From positions 1-11,439 of the forward strand of contig JAADHP010000305.1 of NCBI GenBank assembly GCA_013151785.1: a stretch of 11,439 nucleotides of DNA, written 5' to 3'. Each line of letters starts with the position of its first letter. The stretch's first letter is position 1. The position numbers and the translations under genes are program-made. Below are positions 7,692 to 11,439 of this stretch, one piece after another. This DNA comes from Nitrospirota bacterium (GTDB lineage Bacteria; Nitrospirota; Thermodesulfovibrionia; Thermodesulfovibrionales; JdFR-85). The notes under the pieces were generated by a model. It was given only the letters and a program-made list of their open reading frames with translations. It was not told where the DNA came from and searched no databases.

Positions 7692-7753
7692 CTATCCTCC
7701 CGGGAACCGGTAAATTTCTTACCAACCAATTAATCTTACTGGCTTAATCTCAA

Positions 7754-7803
7754 CTCAAATCTCAAATCCAAAAATCTAAGATCCTAAATCTCAAATCTTA
7801 AAT
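7754..7803. repeat. Degenerate heptamer tandem repeat in the nuoA-nuoB spacer (about 7 units)
   Basis: Reading the plus strand, the consecutive units are CTCAAAT, CTCAAAT, CCAAAAAT, CTAAGAT, CCTAAAT, CTCAAAT and CTTAAAT. One unit carries an extra A. The tract begins 4 bases downstream of the nuoA stop and resembles the shorter tract after nuoD. Heptanucleotide tandem repeats in intergenic spacers are known in some bacteria, for example the short tandemly repeated sequences of heterocystous cyanobacteria. No function can be read from this one. Confidence 0.8.
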
Positions 7804-7807
7804 TTTT

Positions 7808-8179
7808 TCACTCCCATTTGAATGCTTCCTTACGCCATGCATAGATATATCCAATAAGCAGCATGCCTATAAATATCATCATCTCCACAAAGGCATAAAG
7901 GCCTATTTTATCAAAAACCACTGCCCAGGGATAAAGGAATATTGCCTCCACATCAAATACCACAAAAAGCATGGCTATCACATAGAAACGGATGGAAAAT
8001 CTCACCCTTGGCTCACCTACAGGGTCAATTCCTGATTCATAGGGCATCAGTTTTTCTTTGTATGGACGTCTCAGTCTGAAGATCACACCAATCAGGAGGG
8101 CGCCAAGTCCGAAGGCGATAGATATCACCAGAAATATCAGTATGGGCAAATACTCACTTGGTAGATAAGTACCTGGCAT
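7808..8179 (-). CDS. nuoA: NADH-quinone oxidoreductase subunit A (NuoA), membrane subunit
   Basis: This is the first gene of the operon, a 123-residue membrane protein near the quinone chamber. Three hydrophobic segments are visible at about 10-35, 63-88 and 92-114. The conserved loop YESGIDPVG (47-55) and the second-helix motif FDVEAIFLYPWA (75-86) identify the family (mitochondrial ND3 homologue). There is no recognisable ribosome binding site before the ATG. The sequence there is AT-rich and instead carries a close promoter match ending 7 bases before the start codon, so translation may be leaderless. No other start in the frame would keep the first helix. Confidence 0.96.
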   Translation of the reverse strand: MPGTYLPSEYLPILIFLVISIAFGLGALLIGVIFRLRRPYKEKLMPYESGIDPVGEPRVRFSIRFYVIAMLFVVFDVEAIFLYPWAVVFDKIGLYAFVEMMIFIGMLLIGYIYAWRKEAFKWE

Positions 8180-8186
8180 GGCTATT

Positions 8187-8216
8187 CTTATACAATAAAA
8201 AAATAATTTTTGTCAA
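8187..8216 (-). promoter_or_regulatory. Proximal nuo promoter, would give a leaderless nuoA mRNA
   Basis: On the minus strand TTGACA (8216-8211) is separated by 18 bases from TATAAG (8192-8187), a near-consensus sigma-70-type promoter. Counting from the -10 box, transcription would begin at about 8179-8180, at the A of the nuoA ATG or one base before it. This fits the lack of a ribosome site at nuoA. It is inferred from sequence only. Confidence 0.5.
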
Positions 8217-8237
8217 GAAAAAAATTAAATCTTTGTC

Positions 8238-8253
8238 TTTAGAAATTTCTAAA
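8238..8253. promoter_or_regulatory. 16-bp perfect palindrome upstream of nuoA, candidate operator
   Basis: TTTAGAAATTTCTAAA is self-complementary over all 16 bases. Its centre is about 66 bases upstream of the start predicted for the proximal nuo promoter, a spacing used by many activators. It also lies downstream of the distal promoter, where a bound protein could block. No known regulator motif is recognised. AT-rich background makes chance palindromes easier, though 16 perfect bases is long. Confidence 0.4.
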
Positions 8254-8348
8254 TTCATAAGTTGATTTATTGGTCTTAAAATAAAAATTAACCAGAACGC
8301 CTTACAACATATGAAATTACAAAATTGGTATGACAATCAGATGATATG

Positions 8349-8378
8349 ATTATAATTTATAACATTATTATTTGTCAA
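8349..8378 (-). promoter_or_regulatory. Distal nuo promoter, consensus -35 and -10 boxes
   Basis: On the minus strand TTGACA (8378-8373) and TATAAT (8354-8349) are both exact consensus hexamers with an 18-base spacer. The predicted start is near 8342, giving a leader of roughly 160 bases to nuoA that would carry the 16-bp palindrome. TCAAT-AAAA-ATTGA (8375-8388), a short inverted repeat, overlaps the -35 box and could be an operator. Confidence 0.45.
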
Positions 8379-8448
8379 TAAAAATTGATATATGGCCAAT
8401 GTCGAACTATATGCAACATCTTTAAAAGATTTATCTCTCCCTTATACT

Positions 8449-8464
8449 TGACATAACAGTGTCA
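8449..8464. promoter_or_regulatory. Spaced inverted repeat TGACA-N6-TGTCA
   Basis: The 5-base arms at 8449-8453 and 8460-8464 are perfect complements around 6 bases. A 16-bp site with a 6-base gap is the geometry of CRP/FNR-superfamily operators, but the half-sites are not a textbook CRP or FNR box. It lies between the nuo and mnmA promoter candidates. A plus-strand TTGACA (8448-8453) overlaps the left arm but lacks a good -10 box. Confidence 0.3.
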
Positions 8465-8474
8465 TAACAAAATT

Positions 8475-8496
8475 AAATAGATATATTTGTAAAGTC
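8475..8496 (+). repeat. 22-base direct repeat, copy A
   Basis: The sequence AAATAGAT-AT-ATTTGTAAAGTC recurs 48 bases downstream with only the two middle bases changed (20 of 22 identical). Copy A covers the -35 element of the candidate mnmA promoter. Related fragments (TTTGT...TCAATAAAAA) appear again near 8371-8384. Confidence 0.8.
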
Positions 8497-8516
8497 AATA
8501 AAAAACAGTTTATAAT
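8487..8516 (+). promoter_or_regulatory. Candidate mnmA promoter
   Basis: TTGTAA (8487-8492), an 18-base spacer and an exact TATAAT (8511-8516) predict a start near 8523, about 120 bases before mnmA. The -35 match is partial (4 of 6). The two 22-base direct repeats overlap the -35 box and begin at the predicted start, an arrangement expected of a regulated promoter. Confidence 0.4.
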
Positions 8517-8522
8517 AAACAT

Positions 8523-8544
8523 AAATAGATGGATTTGTAAAGTC
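8523..8544 (+). repeat. 22-base direct repeat, copy B
   Basis: The sequence is AAATAGAT-GG-ATTTGTAAAGTC, identical to copy A except for the two central bases. It begins at the predicted mnmA transcription start. Read on the minus strand, its TTTACA (8541-8536) also has a TATTAT 18 bases on (8517-8512), so a divergent promoter toward nuo is possible. Confidence 0.8.
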
Positions 8545-8551
8545 TACAACC

Positions 8552-8560
8552 TGTGGATAA
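8552..8560 (-). promoter_or_regulatory. Consensus DnaA box
   Basis: TGTGGATAA on the plus strand is the reverse complement of TTATCCACA, the high-affinity DnaA box. It is the only exact copy I see in the region. It could be a DnaA-responsive site in the mnmA leader, an outlying box, or chance. Confidence 0.4.
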
Positions 8561-8640
8561 ATTGCCTACAGAAAACAGAGCATTGTAATACACCAGGCAA
8601 TAGGTCAATCGGCAATTCTGGGTCTGTAGTGAGTTTCGAT

Positions 8641-9729
8641 ATGACTATGAGCAAGGTAATTGTTGGAATGAGCGGTGGTGTGGACTCCTCTGTCACAGCC
8701 TATCTTTTAAAGAGACAGGGCTACGATGTAGAGGGGATCAGCTTTATTTTGTTTGAAACACGAGGGAGGAAGGACCCACGGGCATGTTGCTCTCTGGAGG
8801 CAATCAATAATGCCTTTTTATCAGCACAAAAGGTGGGAATTCCTCATAGTGCTGTTGATCTCAGAGATGAATTCATTGAATATGTAATTGAGCCCTTTAT
8901 AAAGAGTTATGTAGAGGGTAAAACACCAAACCCATGTATTCTCTGTAATCTATATATTAAATTTCCCTACCTCCTGAAAGAGGCAGACAAACGAGGGGCA
9001 GAGTTCATAGCCACAGGCCATTATGCACGGGTTCTTCGTACAAAGGGTGAGTGTTATCTGCAGAAGGGCGTGGATCCATCAAAGGATCAGTCCTACTTCT
9101 TATACGTCCTTGATAAAGCGACCTTAAGACGGCTTTTGCTGCCCCTTGGTGAATATAAGAAAGAGGATGTACGAAACTTAGCAAGGTCTCTTGAACTTCC
9201 CTCTGCAAAAAGACCTGAAAGTGTAGAGATATGCTTTGTGGAAAACAGGGATTATTCTTCCTTGATCAGAACAATCGCACCCGATGCCGTCAGAGAGGGT
9301 CCCATTATAGGGCCTGATGGCTCTCAGATAGGCACTCATGATGGTGTATTCAATTATACTATAGGTCAGAGGAGGGGATTAAACATTGCATATTCAGAGC
9401 CCCTTTATGTGGCCAGGATTGATGCTGAGCATAACACTATATACGTGAATACAAGAGACAGACTCTTTACACAGGAGGTTTCAGTTGATAAACTAAACTG
9501 GATTGGCGCTCCAGGGCTGTTCAGAAATACCACGCCTCCTGAGCAGGAACTAAAGGTAACAGCTAAGGTAAGATCCATGATGCAGGATGAACCAGCCACA
9601 CTGTATCCTGAAAGCAGCAGGTGGAAGCTTGTTTTTGATGAACCCCAGTGGCCTCCTGCTCCTGGACAGGCAGCAGTATTTTATCATGAAGATTTTCTGA
9701 TAGGTGGAGGAGAGATTCAGCAGTCATGA
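8641..9729 (+). CDS. mnmA: tRNA-specific 2-thiouridylase MnmA
   Basis: This cytoplasmic enzyme uses ATP to adenylate U34 and inserts sulfur to make the 2-thiouridine part of the wobble modification in tRNAs for Lys, Glu and Gln. With the ATG at 8641 it has 362 residues, the usual size. The PP-loop SGGVDSS is at 11-17. The catalytic pair is Cys102 (CILCN) and Cys198 (EICFV), with KDQSYFLY at 148-155, TIGQRRGL further on, and a C-terminal beta-barrel ending in PGQAAVFY. Cys99 makes a CxxC with Cys102, the arrangement of Fe-S-dependent MnmA. The start is uncertain. GTG 8629, ATG 8641 and ATG 8647 are in frame and no strong ribosome site precedes any of them; AGTGAG sits 7 bases before 8641. The gene is divergent from nuo and overlaps the next gene by ATGA. 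Confidence 0.96.
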   Translation: MTMSKVIVGMSGGVDSSVTAYLLKRQGYDVEGISFILFETRGRKDPRACCSLEAINNAFLSAQKVGIPHSAVDLRDEFIEYVIEPFIKSYVEGKTPNPCILCNLYIKFPYLLKEADKRGAEFIATGHYARVLRTKGECYLQKGVDPSKDQSYFLYVLDKATLRRLLLPLGEYKKEDVRNLARSLELPSAKRPESVEICFVENRDYSSLIRTIAPDAVREGPIIGPDGSQIGTHDGVFNYTIGQRRGLNIAYSEPLYVARIDAEHNTIYVNTRDRLFTQEVSVDKLNWIGAPGLFRNTTPPEQELKVTAKVRSMMQDEPATLYPESSRWKLVFDEPQWPPAPGQAAVFYHEDFLIGGGEIQQS

Positions 9730-11126
9730 AGATCAAATGGACACTGAATAAGAAACTCATACTCATGATGGCAGCCCTCAGTGCTGCTGTAATACTCATA
9801 ATGTTTATTCTGAATATATATTATGAACAGGCACTGTTAACAACACTACAGCAGAAGACCTCTGAAATAACCGAATCCCTTCACCTTGCAATAGAAGAGA
9901 TCACAAAACAGGAAAAGAAGGACTATAAAAACCTGGCTTCTTATCTCAACAAACTAAAGGCAGGTGGTATCAAGGAAATCAGCATTATTGACAGTGCAAC
10001 AAGGATCAGGGCAAGTACTGACCCGGAAAAGGTGGGCAGGTTCACATCAAAATATATAACAGAACTCATATTCAAATCCGAGGTAGGAGAGTTTCTTACC
10101 AAAGAGGGAGATCTCTACCATATAATTCTACCTGTTGTGGCAAAGGGAGAACACCAGGGTTATATCCATCTTGAGGTGAGCACAGAGGATATCTCCTCTT
10201 TGATGAAGACACATATGAGAAACCGTATCCTTGCAACCCTCATCATCTTTCTCTGTGGATTTGTGGTGGCAGTATGGCTTTCTTCAAGATATACAAGGCC
10301 TATCAGAAGGGTTGTTGATTCTGCAAGGGCCGTTGCCTCAGGGGACCTTGATATTAGTCTTCCCATTAAAGAGCACGACGAGATCGGGGATTTGAAAAGG
10401 AGTTTCAATCAGATGGCCAAAAAACTAAAGGAATTCAGAGCACTTGAGGAGAGATGGCGTGAGATTGAACATCTATCCACCATAGGAGACCTCTCAAGGA
10501 GCATTGCCCATGAGATAAGGAATCCACTGAATTTTATCAGCCTCAGTGTGGACCATCTTTCAGGCCAGATAGAGAATGAAAATCAGAAAAAACTCCTTAA
10601 CAGCATAAAAGAGGAGGTTAAAAGGCTTGACAGCCTTGTATCAAACTTTCTCGCTTATGGAAAACCTTTGAATCTCAACAGGAAATCAACGGATATATTA
10701 GAGCTTATCGATGATACCCTTTCACTTGTGGAGGCAAGGGCTGAAAAGACAGGGATAAGGATTCTAAAGGAATATCCTGTTGGGTCATTAACTGTGAAAA
10801 TCGACCCTGAGCTTATAAAAACCTGCCTGATAAACATCTTCCAGAATGCCTTTCATGCGATGCCTGAAGGTGGAACCATGAGAATATCAGTAGAAAAAGC
10901 CAATCAGGAGATTGTAATCTCTGTGAGCGACACAGGTGTGGGTGTTGATGAGTCTATACAGGAGAAGGTGTTTGAACCCTTCTTTACAACACGGCAAAGG
11001 GGGGTTGGACTTGGCCTTGCCCTTACAAAGAGGGTGGTTGAAGAACATGGTGGCAGGGTTAAGTTTGTAAGCAAAAAAGGAGCAGGCAGCACATTTACCA
11101 TAATACTGCCGGAGAGGGTCACATAG
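9726..11126 (+). CDS. Membrane sensor histidine kinase (HAMP, HisKA, HATPase)
   Basis: A 466-residue two-component sensor. A first membrane helix spans about 9-31 and a second about 168-188, enclosing a sensing domain of about 135 residues on the outside, possibly a single Cache/PAS-like fold (KEISIIDSATRIRAS... IILPVVAKGEHQGYI). A HAMP linker follows at about 189-238. The phospho-acceptor is His262 in SRSIAHEIRNPLNFIS. The ATPase domain shows the N box INIFQNAFHAMP (369-380), G1 DTGVGV (402-407), F box FEPFFTT (416-422) and G2 GVGLGL (426-431). The HEIRNPL box and the layout resemble NtrB/AtoS/ZraS-type kinases that pair with NtrC-type regulators, but the signal is unknown. The ATG overlaps the mnmA stop (ATGA). 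A GGAGGAG ribosome site lies at 9706-9712, slightly far. No response regulator follows in this window. Confidence 0.93.
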   Translation: MKIKWTLNKKLILMMAALSAAVILIMFILNIYYEQALLTTLQQKTSEITESLHLAIEEITKQEKKDYKNLASYLNKLKAGGIKEISIIDSATRIRASTDPEKVGRFTSKYITELIFKSEVGEFLTKEGDLYHIILPVVAKGEHQGYIHLEVSTEDISSLMKTHMRNRILATLIIFLCGFVVAVWLSSRYTRPIRRVVDSARAVASGDLDISLPIKEHDEIGDLKRSFNQMAKKLKEFRALEERWREIEHLSTIGDLSRSIAHEIRNPLNFISLSVDHLSGQIENENQKKLLNSIKEEVKRLDSLVSNFLAYGKPLNLNRKSTDILELIDDTLSLVEARAEKTGIRILKEYPVGSLTVKIDPELIKTCLINIFQNAFHAMPEGGTMRISVEKANQEIVISVSDTGVGVDESIQEKVFEPFFTTRQRGVGLGLALTKRVVEEHGGRVKFVSKKGAGSTFTIILPERVT

Positions 11127-11274
11127 GATAAACAATACAACAACTCACACCTGTCCAATATAAAATCCTAACAAGGCAGGGCACCTCATAAAAATAATGC
11201 AATCCACAGGATCAGTCTCTGTCGATACCTTTATTGAAAGACAGAGCAAAATCAAATCAGGTTTCCATTGAAAT

Positions 11275-11427
11275 GGGGTAGAGGTGGTGAGGAAGACCAT
11301 GTAGCAATACCGACAGTAACATCCACCAGCAACCTTATCTATCCTCTGAAGGCTGAAAAGACTCAGTTCTTTTAATATTTTTAATAAATCCTATTGCATC
11401 AATGGGATGATGAACCACCTCTACCCC
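11275..11427. repeat. 14-bp perfect inverted repeat bracketing 125 bases
   Basis: GGGGTAGAGGTGGT at 11275-11288 and ACCACCTCTACCCC at 11414-11427 are exact reverse complements. The match does not extend on either side. It could be the ends of a small non-autonomous element or the closing stem of a transcribed structure. The interior overlaps a possible minus-strand gene end. Confidence 0.6.
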
Positions 11428-11439
11428 TTGTTTCAGAAG
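11335..11439 (-). CDS. Possible C-terminal end of an unidentified gene, cut by window edge
   Basis: From the right edge the minus strand is open for 34 codons to a TAA at 11337-11335. It reads LLKQGVEVVHHPIDAIGFI and then a charged tail ending QPSEDR. The composition is protein-like and a gene converging on the kinase would be reasonable here. The stretch is too short to identify and could be chance. I do not recognise the family. Confidence 0.25.
   Translation of the reverse strand, partial: LLKQGVEVVHHPIDAIGFIKNIKRTESFQPSEDR

Larger units (their letters stand above)
8180..8628. other. AT-rich divergent intergenic region between nuoA and mnmA
   Basis: These 449 bases contain no convincing gene. 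They hold promoter-like sequences on both strands, a 16-bp palindrome, two 22-base direct repeats 48 bases apart, a short spaced inverted repeat and one consensus DnaA box, described separately. The region is visibly more AT-rich than the flanking genes. Confidence 0.85.
11127..11439. other. Region after the kinase without a confident gene
   Basis: No plus-strand continuation, response regulator or RNA gene is recognisable. A weak stem (CTCTGTC 11217-11223 with GACAGAG 11240-11246, 16-base loop, no T-run) and a 14-bp inverted repeat are present. A minus-strand reading frame enters from the right edge. A further minus-strand frame is open from about 11378 to a stop at 11145-11147 but lacks a plausible start. 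Confidence 0.6.

Noticed and set aside
7695..7702. TCCCGGGA palindrome before nuoB
   Set aside because: It is only 8 bases and overlaps the nuoB ribosome site, so it is most simply explained by that site and chance.
7749..7808. Heptamer tract as a CRISPR array
   Set aside because: The units are 7 bases, directly tandem and without spacers, so it is a simple tandem repeat.
8154..8336. 60-codon minus-strand frame overlapping the start of nuoA
   Set aside because: It is composed of AT-rich intergenic sequence, overlaps nuoA in another frame, spans the proposed nuo promoter and has no ribosome site or family resemblance.
11145..11378. Minus-strand frame containing GGCYCRYCYM, suggestive of a cysteine-motif protein
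   Set aside because: It has no start codon with a ribosome site at a sensible position, begins after a stop, and its cysteine pattern fits no family I recognise. A frameshifted remnant of the right-edge frame is possible but not supportable.

Overview
The window is ordinary bacterial chromosome of moderate GC content, centred on a respiratory complex I (NADH:quinone oxidoreductase) operon. The nuo genes run right to left on the minus strand in the order nuoA-B-C-D-E-F-G-H. nuoH is cut by the left edge, and nuoI onward presumably lies beyond it. nuoC and nuoD are separate genes. NuoF has a plain complex I length with no extra thioredoxin or ferredoxin domains. The style (split nuoCD, formate-dehydrogenase-like NuoG, heptamer-rich spacers, sensor kinase type) suggests an uncultured or anaerobic lineage near Nitrospirota or Desulfobacterota. 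That assignment is an impression from sequence style only; no search was run.

Layout from left to right: nuoH (partial, 1-938), nuoG (938-3526), a spacer holding a roughly 136-bp nested-palindrome element (3558-3693), nuoF (3714-4979), nuoE (4983-5438), a short heptamer-repeat spacer, nuoD (5471-6667), nuoC (6655-7188), nuoB (7170-7691), a second heptamer-repeat spacer, and nuoA (7808-8179). Then comes an AT-rich divergent intergenic region of 449 bp (8180-8628). To its right, on the plus strand, lie mnmA (tRNA 2-thiouridine synthase, about 8641-9729) and, coupled to it by an ATGA overlap, a membrane sensor histidine kinase (9726-11126). The last 313 bases hold no confident gene, only a possible gene end on the minus strand and a 14-bp inverted repeat.

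How the genes work together: NuoE, NuoF and NuoG form the peripheral electron-input module (FMN plus Fe-S chain). NuoB, NuoC and NuoD form the connecting module with cluster N2 and the quinone site. NuoA and NuoH are membrane subunits around the quinone chamber. Most junctions overlap or are a few bases apart, so one polycistronic transcript is expected. It probably starts at one or two TTGACA-type promoters upstream of nuoA; the proximal one would give a nearly leaderless nuoA message.

No complete novel defence or mobile system is present. The points most worth a second look are the nested palindromic insertion between nuoF and nuoG, the formate-dehydrogenase-like but active-site-degenerate NuoG, the two heptamer-repeat spacers, and the dense regulatory architecture between nuoA and mnmA: 22-bp direct repeats, a 16-bp palindrome, a consensus DnaA box and divergent promoters.
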